This document shows positions 54,202 through 63,157 of a stretch of DNA of 64,000 nucleotides, one piece after another (positions within the stretch are counted from its first letter, which is position 1; each line of letters opens with the position of its first letter). The stretch comes from Pseudarthrobacter sp. PS3-L1 (GTDB lineage Bacteria; Actinomycetota; Actinomycetes; Actinomycetales; Micrococcaceae). The translations under genes and the position numbers were made by a program. The DNA lies in NCBI RefSeq assembly GCF_030063285.1, contig NZ_JASISU010000001.1:248001-312000 (forward strand). The letters run 5' to 3'. Below the pieces are notes generated by a model. That model saw nothing but the letters and a program-made list of their open reading frames with translations. It did not search any database and was not told the origin of the DNA.

Positions 54202-55286
54202 CTAGCATTGTGACCATGACACCGCTGGAGGGGCCGAGTTCCCGCACCCAAGTTACCCGCAAGGACGTTGCGCGGTACGCAGGTGTCAGTACGGCAGTGG
54301 TCAGCTACGTGGTCAATGATGGTCCCAAAAAGGTTGCCCCAGCGACGGAGGCCAAAGTCCGTGAGGCCATCCGTTTGCTGGGCTACCGGCCCAACGCAGC
54401 GGCCCGGGCCCTGAAACTGGGCTCCAGCAAGACAATCGGTCTCATCATTCCAGATAACAGCAACCCATTTTTCTCGCTCCTGGCTCATGCAGTGGAGGAC
54501 GCGGCAGCCGCGTTGGGCTACGCATTGTTCATGACCAACTCGGATGGAAACCTGGCCAAGGAGAAACGCAACCTCCGCAGCCTGGCAGCCCGCCAGGTGG
54601 ACGGTGTGATCCTTTCAAGCGTGCTGCTCTACCCCGACCTTGCAGAGCTGGAATCGGCGGACATCCCTGCCGTCCTTCTCAACCACGCCACTGACGCGGC
54701 CGGGTTCAACAGCGTTGGCGTCGACCTGGCCGGCGGCGCCCGAATCGCCGTCGAACACCTCATCAGCCACGGCCACACGAACATTGCCCTGGCAATGGGA
54801 ACCAACACCGGAAATGACTTTGACGGCCGTGAGCTGGGATGGCGGCAGGCCCTCACGGATGCTGGCCTTGCAGAAGGGCCAATTATCCGAAGCTACTTCA
54901 CCCGGGACGGCGGCTACGAAGCAGGCAAGAAGTTCCTGCGGACTGTCAACAGGCCCACGGCAATCTTCGCCAGCTCCGACATGCAGGCGATCGGAATTCT
55001 TCGGGCCCTCAGCGAGGGTGGCGTCTCCGTGCCGGAGGATGTTGCCCTCATTGGTTTTGACGGCTCGGCAGAAGCCGAATATTCGATCCCATCGCTGACT
55101 ACGGTGGAGCAACCCACCCGGGCCATGGCGGAGGTGGCCGTGCGTGCTTTGGTGGGGGCCAGCTCGGACACTGAACCGGAGCAGCGAATTTTCCCCACCA
55201 GGCTGTTGATTCGCAGATCCTGTGGCTGCAGTGTTTCCAACGGCGGGGATTCCACCGCCGTCCACAGTCTTTCCCCTTTGTCGTAA
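54198..55286 (+). CDS. LacI family transcriptional regulator
   Basis: 362 residues. HTH at residues 18-38 (VTRKDVARYAGVSTAVVSYVVN) and hinge helix YRPNAAARALKLGSS, then a periplasmic-binding-protein-like sensor domain (IGLIIPDNSNPFFSLLAHAVED; DVALIGFDGSAEAEYSIPSLTTVEQP). Ends with an unusual CGC cysteine pair. Overlapping start with the oxidoreductase stop (ATGA) shows it is in the regulated operon, hence probable autoregulation through the operator upstream. Inducer likely an alpha-galactoside or product. Confidence 0.93.
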   Translation: MTSIVTMTPLEGPSSRTQVTRKDVARYAGVSTAVVSYVVNDGPKKVAPATEAKVREAIRLLGYRPNAAARALKLGSSKTIGLIIPDNSNPFFSLLAHAVEDAAAALGYALFMTNSDGNLAKEKRNLRSLAARQVDGVILSSVLLYPDLAELESADIPAVLLNHATDAAGFNSVGVDLAGGARIAVEHLISHGHTNIALAMGTNTGNDFDGRELGWRQALTDAGLAEGPIIRSYFTRDGGYEAGKKFLRTVNRPTAIFASSDMQAIGILRALSEGGVSVPEDVALIGFDGSAEAEYSIPSLTTVEQPTRAMAEVAVRALVGASSDTEPEQRIFPTRLLIRRSCGCSVSNGGDSTAVHSLSPLS

Positions 55287-55315
55287 CCTGTTGTGCCTCA
55301 CCCCAAGGAACCCTC

Positions 55316-56878
55316 GTGCCCAAGGACACCACCACAGTGTTGAGCGTTGATCTGCTCCCCGGAGAACACTGGTGGGGTGGCGCCGTCGCGGACGGTCAGC
55401 TCATGCCGTTCGGCAGTTCCACGTCGCATCGCCGCAATCTGGCGACCAACGCGGGCCATGCTGATCACCCCACAGCGGGTGCCAACCAGTCTGCGCCGCT
55501 GCTGGTCTCCACCGAGGGGCGTGTCATCTGGTCCGAAAAGCCTTTCACCCTGGCGATCGGCGACGGCTGTGTCAGTGCAGAGACGGAACAGCCTGAGGCA
55601 CCCGAACTTCGCAGGGCCGCTGACCGAACACTTCGTGGTGCTTACCGGTTGGCCTCGGCAGAGTACTTCCCGCCGTCGGGAGACGCCCCGGCCCGGGAAA
55701 TGTTTACGGGTCCGCAGTACAGCACCTGGATTGAACTGCCGTATACCCCTACGCAAGCCGGCGTCCTTTCCTACGCAAAAGCCCTGCTGAGCGCGGGATT
55801 CCCACCAGGCGTGCTGATGATTGATGACCGATGGTCGGTGGACTATGGCGACTGGCGATTTGATGCAGGCCTGTTTCCCGATCCGGCCGCCATGGTAGAT
55901 GAGCTCCATAGCCTGGGCTTCAGCGTCATGCTGTGGCTTGTGCCGTTCGTCAGCCCCGACAGCCCCCCTTTTCGCGATTTGCGCGCCCGCGGCCTCCTCC
56001 TGGAGGATTCGGCAGGGTCAGTCATTGTGCGTGAGTGGTGGAACGGATTCAGTGCGTTGCTTGACACCACCAATCCTGCCGCCATGGCATGGCTGGGACA
56101 TCGGCTGGCGGAACTGCAGGACAGCTTTGGTGTGGACGGCTTTAAATTTGACGCGGGTGATCTGCGGGACTACCGGCCAGATGACAAGCCCGCTGCCGGT
56201 AGCGGTCCCGTTGACCTGTGCGAGGCCTACGCCCGATTCGGCTCCGGCTACCCTTTTAACGAATTCCGGGCCTGTTGGAAAATGGGCGGTACAGCCCTGG
56301 CCCAGCGTCTCCATGACAAGCCACCCACGTGGGATGATGCTGGGCTCCTCTCGCTGGTCCCGGAAGGGATCGCCCAGGGGCTGATGGGACATGCGTTCAC
56401 CTGCGCTGACATGGTGGGCGGCGGTGAGCTGTCAGCATTTGCACCCGGAACCCCAGTGGATCAGGAACAGTTTGTCCGATACGCCCAATGCGCTGCCCTC
56501 TTTCCCATGCTGCAGTTCTCGATCGCACCCGCGCGGGTGCTAGATGAGGAACATCTTGCGGCAGTCCTCGGCGCCGTCGCGCTCCGGCAGGAATTCTTGC
56601 CTCTGATTCTTGACCTTGTCGACCATGCGGCGCGCACGGGTGAGCCGATCATTCGTGCACTGGAGTACCACTTCCCGGGGTATTCCGGGGTGACAGATCA
56701 ATTCCTCCTAGGTGACAGCGTCTTGGTTGCCCCAATCCTCGAGCAGGGAGCCACCAGCAAACGCGTGGTCCTGCCACCCGGAGACTGGGCCGCCACTGAC
56801 GGCACTGTCTACCCCCGGGGAACCCATGACCTTCCGGCAGGGCTCGCGTCCTTCCCGGTCTTCCGCCTGGTCCGCTAG
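55316..56878 (+). CDS. GH31 glycoside hydrolase
   Basis: 520 residues, smaller than many GH31 alpha-glucosidases. GPQYSTWIELPYTPTQAGVLSYAKALLSAGFPPGVLMIDDRW begins the barrel. The nucleophile is in GVDGFKFDAGD (about Asp280), and the AFTCADMVGGGE segment follows with the acid/base candidate. No signal peptide, cytoplasmic. Members cleave alpha-glucosides, alpha-xylosides or, in some subgroups, alpha-galactosides; the neighbours favour the last. GTG 55316 with AAGGAA upstream. Third gene of the operon 52999-56878. Confidence 0.88.
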   Translation: MPKDTTTVLSVDLLPGEHWWGGAVADGQLMPFGSSTSHRRNLATNAGHADHPTAGANQSAPLLVSTEGRVIWSEKPFTLAIGDGCVSAETEQPEAPELRRAADRTLRGAYRLASAEYFPPSGDAPAREMFTGPQYSTWIELPYTPTQAGVLSYAKALLSAGFPPGVLMIDDRWSVDYGDWRFDAGLFPDPAAMVDELHSLGFSVMLWLVPFVSPDSPPFRDLRARGLLLEDSAGSVIVREWWNGFSALLDTTNPAAMAWLGHRLAELQDSFGVDGFKFDAGDLRDYRPDDKPAAGSGPVDLCEAYARFGSGYPFNEFRACWKMGGTALAQRLHDKPPTWDDAGLLSLVPEGIAQGLMGHAFTCADMVGGGELSAFAPGTPVDQEQFVRYAQCAALFPMLQFSIAPARVLDEEHLAAVLGAVALRQEFLPLILDLVDHAARTGEPIIRALEYHFPGYSGVTDQFLLGDSVLVAPILEQGATSKRVVLPPGDWAATDGTVYPRGTHDLPAGLASFPVFRLVR

Positions 56879-56887
56879 CATGCCCGG

Positions 56888-57709
56888 CTACGGGGCGGTC
56901 GAGGCCACGCTAGGATCGCTACCGGCATCAACAATCCGGAGCCTGCCCACTGCTTCGCGAAGGGTGTCCCGCGCGGATTCGCCAAGTCCCGAGTCGCTGA
57001 TGACCTCATCCGCCTCGGACAGTGCTGCGATGCTGCTCATCCCAAGGGTGGCCCACTTGGTATGGTCGGCAAGCACCACCACGTTGCGTGCCGTGGACAC
57101 GAATGCCCTGTCTGTTTCGGCCTCAAGGATGTTGGGTGTGGTGAACCCTGCCTCTGCATCCATGCCGTGCACACCCAGGAAAAGGATGTCCAGGTGCAGC
57201 TGCTTGAGGGCCGCAGTTGCCAGTGGCCCCACCAGGGCGTCCGACGGCGTGCGCTCGCCGCCCGTGAGGATCACTGTGGACGGGTGCCGGGCAGGACCAG
57301 AGGCTCCGCCGTGGTGAAAAAGATCAGCAATGCGGATGGAGTTGGTCACGACTGTGATGGGGGGCCCGTTGACAAGGTGTCCGGCCAGCGCCCACGTGGT
57401 GGTCCCAGCGCTGAGCCCCACGGCCATACCCTCCTGCACCAGTGTGGCGGCCTCGAGGGCAATAGCCATCTTTTCTGCGCGCAACTGCGTGGACTTGAGT
57501 TCAAATCCCGGTTCATGGGTGCTGACATCCCCAGGCAGTTTCGCGCCGCCGTGGATCCTTTCGACGCTGCCCTGCTCCTCCAGCAGTTCGATGTCCCGCC
57601 GCACTGTCATCAGGGACACGCCCAGCTGCTGGGCCAGATCGGATACCCGAACAGCGCGTTGGCGTTGGACAGCGTCCACAATGACCTGGTGGCGGGCAGC
57701 TGGCAGCAT
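56888..57709 (-). CDS. DeoR family transcriptional regulator
   Basis: 273 residues. DeoR HTH at residues 3-55 (ARHQVIVDAVQRQRAVRVSDLAQQLGVSLMTVRRDIELLEEQGSVERIHGGA), then the DeoR sensor domain with GLSAGTTTWALA and VLADHTKWATLG. Such regulators sense sugar phosphates. ATG 57709 (MLPAARHQVI) with AAAGGA upstream; extended frame to 57766 rejected. It converges on the GH31 gene (gap 9 bp), so regulatory link to the sugar cluster is likely. Confidence 0.9.
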   Translation of the reverse strand: MLPAARHQVIVDAVQRQRAVRVSDLAQQLGVSLMTVRRDIELLEEQGSVERIHGGAKLPGDVSTHEPGFELKSTQLRAEKMAIALEAATLVQEGMAVGLSAGTTTWALAGHLVNGPPITVVTNSIRIADLFHHGGASGPARHPSTVILTGGERTPSDALVGPLATAALKQLHLDILFLGVHGMDAEAGFTTPNILEAETDRAFVSTARNVVVLADHTKWATLGMSSIAALSEADEVISDSGLGESARDTLREAVGRLRIVDAGSDPSVASTAP

Positions 57710-57757
57710 GGTGGCGTGTCCTTTGGAAGCGGTTGCGCGGTTGAACAAGTCTAGGCC

Positions 57758-57791
57758 GGGAAGCACCGTTGCTGGTGCTCCGATGCTTCCC
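57758..57791 (-). terminator. Hairpin after acs
   Basis: Outer arms GGGAAGCA / TGCTTCCC (57758-57765, 57784-57791) and an alternative inner stem AGCACC / GGTGCT (57762-57767, 57774-57779). Lies between acs and the DeoR gene; probable terminator of acs, no T-run. Confidence 0.5.
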
Positions 57792-57814
57792 GTCCTGTGC
57801 TTCTCGTCCGGGGA

Positions 57815-59806
57815 CTATTTTCGCAGGGACTCGGCGATCTGAGACATCACCGTCTTGTCTGAGAGTGTGCTGGCATCGCCCACCTCGCGGCCCTCCGCAA
57901 CGTCCTTGAGGAGGCGGCGCATGATCTTTCCGGATCGGGTCTTGGGCAATTCGGGGACCACGAGGATGGTGCGTGGTTTGGCAATAGGGCCAATCTCCTT
58001 GCCCACATGATTCCGGAGTTCCTGGACAATATCGTCACCGGTGTCCACTGCATTGCCGCGCAGGATCACGAACGCCACCACTGCCTGGCCTGTTGTCTCG
58101 TCCGCGGCGCCCACAACAGCCGCCTCTGCAACAGCGGGGTGGGAGACCAGCGCGGATTCGATCTCTGTAGTGGACAGCCGGTGCCCGGATATATTCATGA
58201 CGTCATCAACGCGCCCGAGGAGCCAGATGTCACCGTCCTCGTCCCGTTTTGCGCCGTCGCCAGCGAAGTACATGCCATCAAAACGCGACCAATAGGTCTC
58301 CTTGTACCGTTCAGGATCTCCCCAGATGCCGCGCAGCATGGCAGGCCACGGTTCCCGGATGACAAGATAACCGCCTGAGCCGTTGGGGACTGGTTCGCCC
58401 ATCTCATCGACCACATCCACGGCAATGCCCGGTAGCGGAACCTGCGCTGAACCGGGCTTCGTGGCCGTCACGCCTGGCAGGGGAGTGATCATCTGGGCCC
58501 CAGTTTCGGTCTGCCACCACGTATCCACAATGGGTGTTTTGTCGGCGCCAATGACTTTCCGGTACCACATCCACGCTTCGGGATTGATGGACTCGCCAAC
58601 CGATCCCAGGAGGCGCAGGGACGTCAGGTCGTACCCGTCGGGGATGTCCCGGCCCCATTTCATGAAGGTCCGGATAGCAGTGGGAGCGGTGTAGAGAATG
58701 GTCACCCCGTACTTCTGGACGATCTCCCACCAGCGGCCCTGGTGCGGTGAATCCGGGGTTCCCTCGTACATCACCTGGGTGGCTCCGTTGATGAGCGGCG
58801 CGTAGGTGACGTAGGAGTGCCCGGTGACCCAGCCGACGTCGGCGGTGCACCAGAAAACGTCAGTTTCCGGCTTGAGGTCAAACACCGCCCGATGTGAGTA
58901 GGCGGTTTGGGTAAGGTAGCCGCCCGTGGTGTGGAGGATGCCCTTGGGTTTGCCGGTGGTGCCGGAGGTGTACAGGATGAACAGCGGGTGTTCGGAGTCA
59001 TGCCCGACTGCCGTGTGTTCCGTTGCGGCGGTACCCACGGTGTCCTCCCACCACAGGTCAAGGTCATCGTTCCAGGCAATGTCCTGGCCGTTTCGCTTGA
59101 CCACCACAACGTGCTGAACCGTGTGGCCGGAGGCTTCCAGGGCGGCGTCAACTGCGGGCTTCAGCGCACTGGGCTTGCCACGGCGGTACGTTCCGTCTGC
59201 AGTGACAACCAACTTTGCCTCGGCGTCGTCAATCCTGGAACGCAGAGCCTCAGCTGAGAAGCCGCCAAAAACTACCGAGTGCACGGCGCCGATCCTGGCG
59301 CAGGCGAGCAGGGTAATGACTGCCTCTGGAATCATGGGCAGGTACACGGCAACGCGGTCGCCCTTGGAAACACCCAGGGATTCGAAGGCGTTAGCCGCCT
59401 TCTTGACCTCTACCGTCAACTGCGCGTAGGTGTAGCTGCGGGAGTCGCCGGGCTCGCCCTCAAAATAAATGGCAACGCGGTCGCCGAGGCCATTCTCGAC
59501 GTGGCGGTCCAGGGCGTTGTAGGCAGCGTTGATCTCGCCGCCCACGAACCACTTGGCGAACGGGGGATTCGACCAGTCGAGTGCCTGGTCAAAGTCTTTG
59601 TCCCAGCTCAGAAGGCTGCGTGCCTGCTTGGCCCAGAAGGCTGGGCGGTCCTTGTCGGCCTCGGCATAGTCGTCTGCGGTGACCACGGCGTTGGCTGCAA
59701 ACTCTGCGGAGGGGGGGAAGCTGCGGTTCTCATGCAGCAGATTCTCGAAAGCGTCTGCCTGCTTTGTGCCGGCAGCAGCGCTGGAGCCGGAGATGTCCTG
59801 GGACAT
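57815..59806 (-). CDS. acs: Acetyl-CoA synthetase
   Basis: 663 residues, AMP-forming acetate-CoA ligase. [24 protein letters not shown] is the P-loop, with [20 protein letters not shown] and [18 protein letters not shown] in the core, [24 protein letters not shown] as the hinge region and [11 protein letters not shown] carrying the acetylatable Lys (about 626). Start ATG 59806 (MSQDISGSS) with GAGG upstream. A CRP-type site lies 151 bp upstream, in line with the acetate-utilisation role. Its position near crp-marP-nth is conserved in Actinobacteria. Confidence 0.96.
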   Translation of the reverse strand: MSQDISGSSAAAGTKQADAFENLLHENRSFPPSAEFAANAVVTADDYAEADKDRPAFWAKQARSLLSWDKDFDQALDWSNPPFAKWFVGGEINAAYNALDRHVENGLGDRVAIYFEGEPGDSRSYTYAQLTVEVKKAANAFESLGVSKGDRVAVYLPMIPEAVITLLACARIGAVHSVVFGGFSAEALRSRIDDAEAKLVVTADGTYRRGKPSALKPAVDAALEASGHTVQHVVVVKRNGQDIAWNDDLDLWWEDTVGTAATEHTAVGHDSEHPLFILYTSGTTGKPKGILHTTGGYLTQTAYSHRAVFDLKPETDVFWCTADVGWVTGHSYVTYAPLINGATQVMYEGTPDSPHQGRWWEIVQKYGVTILYTAPTAIRTFMKWGRDIPDGYDLTSLRLLGSVGESINPEAWMWYRKVIGADKTPIVDTWWQTETGAQMITPLPGVTATKPGSAQVPLPGIAVDVVDEMGEPVPNGSGGYLVIREPWPAMLRGIWGDPERYKETYWSRFDGMYFAGDGAKRDEDGDIWLLGRVDDVMNISGHRLSTTEIESALVSHPAVAEAAVVGAADETTGQAVVAFVILRGNAVDTGDDIVQELRNHVGKEIGPIAKPRTILVVPELPKTRSGKIMRRLLKDVAEGREVGDASTLSDKTVMSQIAESLRK

Positions 59807-60252
59807 GGTGAACCTCATCATTCGTCTGATCGTCATCGAATCGTCGCCGGGCGCCGTTCCACGAACCGGAATCCGCCAACAAGGCCGATCCTGTTCGATG
59901 TGAAGTGCGCCTAAAGCCCTTCCACGGCCCACACTATCGTCTGCCTCACACCATGCTGTGCCCGGCGTCACAGATGGCACCACGAGTGGTGTCCATTTCG
60001 CGGTGAATGGCTGCCGCTGGCGTGCGCCGGGTTCATCCGGGCAACTTTTTCGCGGTCTTTCCGGCAAATATTGACGGCGGGCCCCGGCCCGTCAGCTAGT
60101 TCTCTGCACTGCCGTTGGCTAGTGTGAGATGAAATCGTGATGCACGTACCTTTCACTTGGGCCCACCGCGGTCTGGGGTTCAAAGGAACGTGCTGCTGCC
60201 CACGGCTCAGGATCCGGCTCTGCCGTCCGCGGCCACGTCAAGGAGAACGTCA
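59807..60252. other. 446-bp intergenic region with a CRP-type site
   Basis: Between divergent acs and the membrane protein gene. Besides the CRP-like site at 59957-59972 it holds an AACTTTTT tract after an imperfect hairpin near 60030-60055 and a GC-rich dyad near 60074-60095. No open frame with coding character was recognised, so it is regulatory. Confidence 0.5.
59957..59972. promoter_or_regulatory. Candidate CRP/GlxR site upstream of acs
   Basis: TGTGCCCGGCGTCACA matches TGTGA-N6-TCACA at 9 of 10 informative positions. It is 151 bp from the acs ATG. CRP-type control of acs is known in other bacteria, including GlxR in Corynebacterium. Confidence 0.55.
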
Positions 60253-61605
60253 ATGACCCAGCACAGCCAAGGCTCCACACCAGGGAGCAAGGACAAGGCG
60301 AAGCCTGCCCGCACCGGACTCCCGGGTTCACGCAACGAGGCAGTGACAGGTCCCTTCACTGTCCGGGACCTGTCAGTTTTTGCAGCCACAGTGATCCTCT
60401 TTGTCGCGTCCCTACTGCCCGTTTTTGGCCCCGGCTACAACCTTTGGAGTATTGCCAGCCTGTTCTTCCAGGGCCTCGGTATCCTGTTGCCCCTTGTGGT
60501 GAGCGCACTGCTCGCCGCGCGCCGGTTGGCTCCAGAGACACGACTTCGGGTTGGCTCGTTGTCGATTGACCAATTCGCTTCCGTCACGGCGTCGTTTTCC
60601 CTGGCGTTCTTCTTTACGCAGGTTGCAGTCAGCCCGGCGCCAAGTCTGGGAATCGGTATGGTGGGTGCCTTGATCCTCTTTGCCGCCACCGTCCTGGGCA
60701 GGTTTATCCCGTTCTTCTCGGGCGACTTCCTGGACCGCAAGGAAGTTCCTGCCCACGTTGTGGCCCGCGAGGCTGCCGCGCCAGTCCAGAAACCACGCAC
60801 TCCGAAAGCGCAATCCGACGGAGCCGCGGCTGCAACTGCCACCCCGGCCGCCGCCCCAGCTGGAGCAGCACGGCAGTCTTCGACAGCCGCAGTACCCGCA
60901 GATCAGGCCTCGGCCCCGTCAGCGGCCAAGCAGTCCTCGGTAGCTGCCTCTGCGACCGGAGCTGCAGCATCAGCAACAGTGCCAGGTGCCACAGGGCAGC
61001 AGTCCGCTGCAACAGCTAAGTGGCAGCCCGCGGCTGGATCGTCTTCAGGACAGGATGCAACCGCTCTGCCGGGCGCGGACCGGACGTCCCAGGGCCCGGT
61101 AGCCGGTGCTCCCGTGCAGGCTGCCGTCGAAGCCGAGAAAACAGCTGGCAAGCAGGCTGCAAACCAGGATTCGACACAAGTACGCAGTACGTCATCGAGC
61201 GCCCCGGCTGCCGCTTCATCGGACTCCGCTACTTCTGTTTCGGCCTCCTCCGGGTCAGCTTCCGCCGGGTCAGGACAGGGCCGAGAGTCCGCGGCTCCCG
61301 CCTCTGCGGGCACGCCAGCAACGGCAGTGCACCAGCAGGTTCGTGGTTCGGAGGCTATCGGTGCCACTGTGGACCCGAACAGCCGCAAGGATGATACAGA
61401 CGATGCGCCTGCCCCGGAAGCGTTCTGGTTCGCCGTCGCGCAGCAGCGCTCCGCCGTGGACCCCCGCACAGGCGCGCACATGTTTACCGTTGAGCCGGGT
61501 GCTTGGGTACTGGCACTGGAAGACCGCGGCCATGAGTTCCTGGTCCAGAATACGGACGGCCGCGTAGGAGTCCTGCGGGACCTCAGCAACATCGAGCGGG
61601 GCTAG
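60253..61605 (+). CDS. Four-TM protein with long Ala/Ser-rich linker and C-terminal domain
   Basis: 450 residues. A polar N-terminus is followed by four membrane helices (VFAATVILFVASLLPVFG, ASLFFQGLGILLPLVVSALLA, ASVTASFSLAFFFTQVA, GMVGALILFAATVLGRFIP) up to about residue 155. Residues about 165-390 are low complexity, rich in Ala, Ser, Thr, Gln and Pro. The final 60 residues look globular (EAFWFAVAQQRSAVDPRTGAHMFTVEPGAWVLALEDRGHEFLVQ). ATG 60253 with AGGAG. Ten bp before nth. Family not recognised; the linker may span the cell-wall space or project a small domain. Confidence 0.75.
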   Translation: MTQHSQGSTPGSKDKAKPARTGLPGSRNEAVTGPFTVRDLSVFAATVILFVASLLPVFGPGYNLWSIASLFFQGLGILLPLVVSALLAARRLAPETRLRVGSLSIDQFASVTASFSLAFFFTQVAVSPAPSLGIGMVGALILFAATVLGRFIPFFSGDFLDRKEVPAHVVAREAAAPVQKPRTPKAQSDGAAAATATPAAAPAGAARQSSTAAVPADQASAPSAAKQSSVAASATGAAASATVPGATGQQSAATAKWQPAAGSSSGQDATALPGADRTSQGPVAGAPVQAAVEAEKTAGKQAANQDSTQVRSTSSSAPAAASSDSATSVSASSGSASAGSGQGRESAAPASAGTPATAVHQQVRGSEAIGATVDPNSRKDDTDDAPAPEAFWFAVAQQRSAVDPRTGAHMFTVEPGAWVLALEDRGHEFLVQNTDGRVGVLRDLSNIERG

Positions 61606-61614
61606 CCCGGTCAC

Positions 61615-62520
61615 ATGGCAGGCGCCCGTAATCTGCCCCTGCCTGCCGGTTCGGAGTCGCCACTGGCCCTTAAACGGCGGGCGCGGCGTATCAACAGGGA
61701 ACTGGCAGTGGCTTATCCCTATGCGCACGCCGAGCTGGACTTTCGTAACGCTTTTGAGCTGGTGGTGGTGACGGTCCTGTCGGCACAGACCACTGACGTG
61801 GCAGTGAACCTCATCTCACCGGCGCTTTTTGCACGCTATCCGGACCCCCAGGGCCTGGCGCAGGCCGATCCACTGGAGCTGGAGGAGATCATCCGATCCA
61901 CTGGCTTCTTCCGGGCCAAGGCACGGAACGTGATAGCCCTTGCTACCCGACTTGTCGATGAGTACGACGGCGTTGTTCCCGGCCGGCTGGAAGACCTGGT
62001 CAGCCTGCCTGGGGTGGGAAGAAAAACTGCCAACGTTGTCCTGGGTAACGCTTTTGGGGTCCCTGGAATAACAGTTGATACGCATTTTGGTCGGCTTGCT
62101 AGGCGATTCGGGTGGACGTCCAGCGAGGATCCGGTGCACATCGAGGAAGACGCCGCCGAACTTTTCGAGCCCAGGGACTGGACCATGCTCTCGCACCGGG
62201 TGGTTTTCCATGGCCGGCGTGTGTGTCATTCACGAAAGCCCGCCTGCGGGGTCTGTCCGCTCGCGCAGCTGTGTCCAAGCTACGGAGACGGTGAGACGGA
62301 CCCCGTGAAGGCGGCGAAACTCCTCAAATATGAACTAGCTCCCGGGAATGAGGAACTGCTGGCAGCGTATCGGGCTGATCCGGAACATTCTGCGCAGATC
62401 CGGATGGCCTCCCAGCGGCGCCCGTCATCACTGCGCGGGATGACCTTCTTCGCCATGCCTGCGCCGTTGCGGCAGGAAACGGCAGCGGTGCTGACCCGCG
62501 ACTCCTGCGTCAGGGCGTAG
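61615..62520 (+). CDS. nth: Endonuclease III
   Basis: 301 residues. Base-excision repair glycosylase/AP lyase for oxidised pyrimidines. [11 protein letters not shown], helix-hairpin-helix [13 protein letters not shown], catalytic Asp in VDTHFGRLA, and a [4Fe-4S] cluster C-x6-C-x2-C-x5-C ([17 protein letters not shown]). The protein is about 75 residues longer than E. coli Nth at the C-terminus ([19 protein letters not shown]), as in many Actinobacteria. ATG 61615. The next gene's probable N-terminus overlaps its 3' end in another frame. Confidence 0.94.
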   Translation: MAGARNLPLPAGSESPLALKRRARRINRELAVAYPYAHAELDFRNAFELVVVTVLSAQTTDVAVNLISPALFARYPDPQGLAQADPLELEEIIRSTGFFRAKARNVIALATRLVDEYDGVVPGRLEDLVSLPGVGRKTANVVLGNAFGVPGITVDTHFGRLARRFGWTSSEDPVHIEEDAAELFEPRDWTMLSHRVVFHGRRVCHSRKPACGVCPLAQLCPSYGDGETDPVKAAKLLKYELAPGNEELLAAYRADPEHSAQIRMASQRRPSSLRGMTFFAMPAPLRQETAAVLTRDSCVRA

Positions 62521-62552
62521 ATCCGGCAACTGCTCGCCGGGCCGCCGTCCTG

Positions 62553-63110
62553 ATGCTTTTTGGGGTACTCGATGACGTTCCTGCAGTTTCTCCGCTTGAT
62601 CTGGTGGCAGCTGATCTTGACGTCCTACTCCTGGAACGAGCCACTACCCTGAACTCGCACCCTGGGCAGGTGGCTTTTCCTGGTGGCAGCATCGATCCCG
62701 GCGACGCCACGACAGCTGACGCAGCACTGCGTGAGGCCCAGGAAGAAACGGGCCTGGACCCTGCCGGCGTCGAGGTTCTGGGCGTCATGCCGGAACTGGC
62801 CATCCCGCACAGCAATTTCCTGGTCAAACCCGTGCTTGCCTGGTGGGCGGCACCATCGCCAATCCGGGTAGTGGACCCTGCAGAGTCAGCACAGGTTTTC
62901 CGCATTCCGGTCCGTGACCTGCTGGCTCCAGACAACCGAGTCACTGTCACCGTTGCGGGGCGTGAAAGGCTACCCGGAACGCCAGGTTTCCTGGTGAACG
63001 GGGTCGTGGTGTGGGGATTTACTGCCATGATCCTAGATCACCTTTTCGCCCAGTTGGGCTGGGCTGTGCCCTGGGACGCTGGACGGGGACACGTCCTGAG
63101 CTTGGAGTAG
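62553..63110 (+). CDS. CoA-pyrophosphatase-type NUDIX hydrolase
   Basis: 185 residues from ATG 62553. Nudix box with the CoA motif preceding it: LNSHPGQVAFPGGSIDPGDATTADAALREAQEETGLDP. Hydrolyses CoA or related dinucleotide-like compounds to phosphopantetheine and AMP derivatives, by family. Upstream the same frame stays open and coding-like across the nth 3' end ([33 protein letters not shown], the family's N-terminal region) but has no ATG, GTG or TTG. An ATC at 62427 stands where relatives begin. So the native start is probably upstream and non-standard, or this is an N-terminal truncation. Confidence 0.85.
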   Translation: MLFGVLDDVPAVSPLDLVAADLDVLLLERATTLNSHPGQVAFPGGSIDPGDATTADAALREAQEETGLDPAGVEVLGVMPELAIPHSNFLVKPVLAWWAAPSPIRVVDPAESAQVFRIPVRDLLAPDNRVTVTVAGRERLPGTPGFLVNGVVVWGFTAMILDHLFAQLGWAVPWDAGRGHVLSLE

Positions 63111-63157
63111 CCCGGCTCAGGCGCTGCCTGCTCCGGTGGCCTTCACCCGGAGCGACG

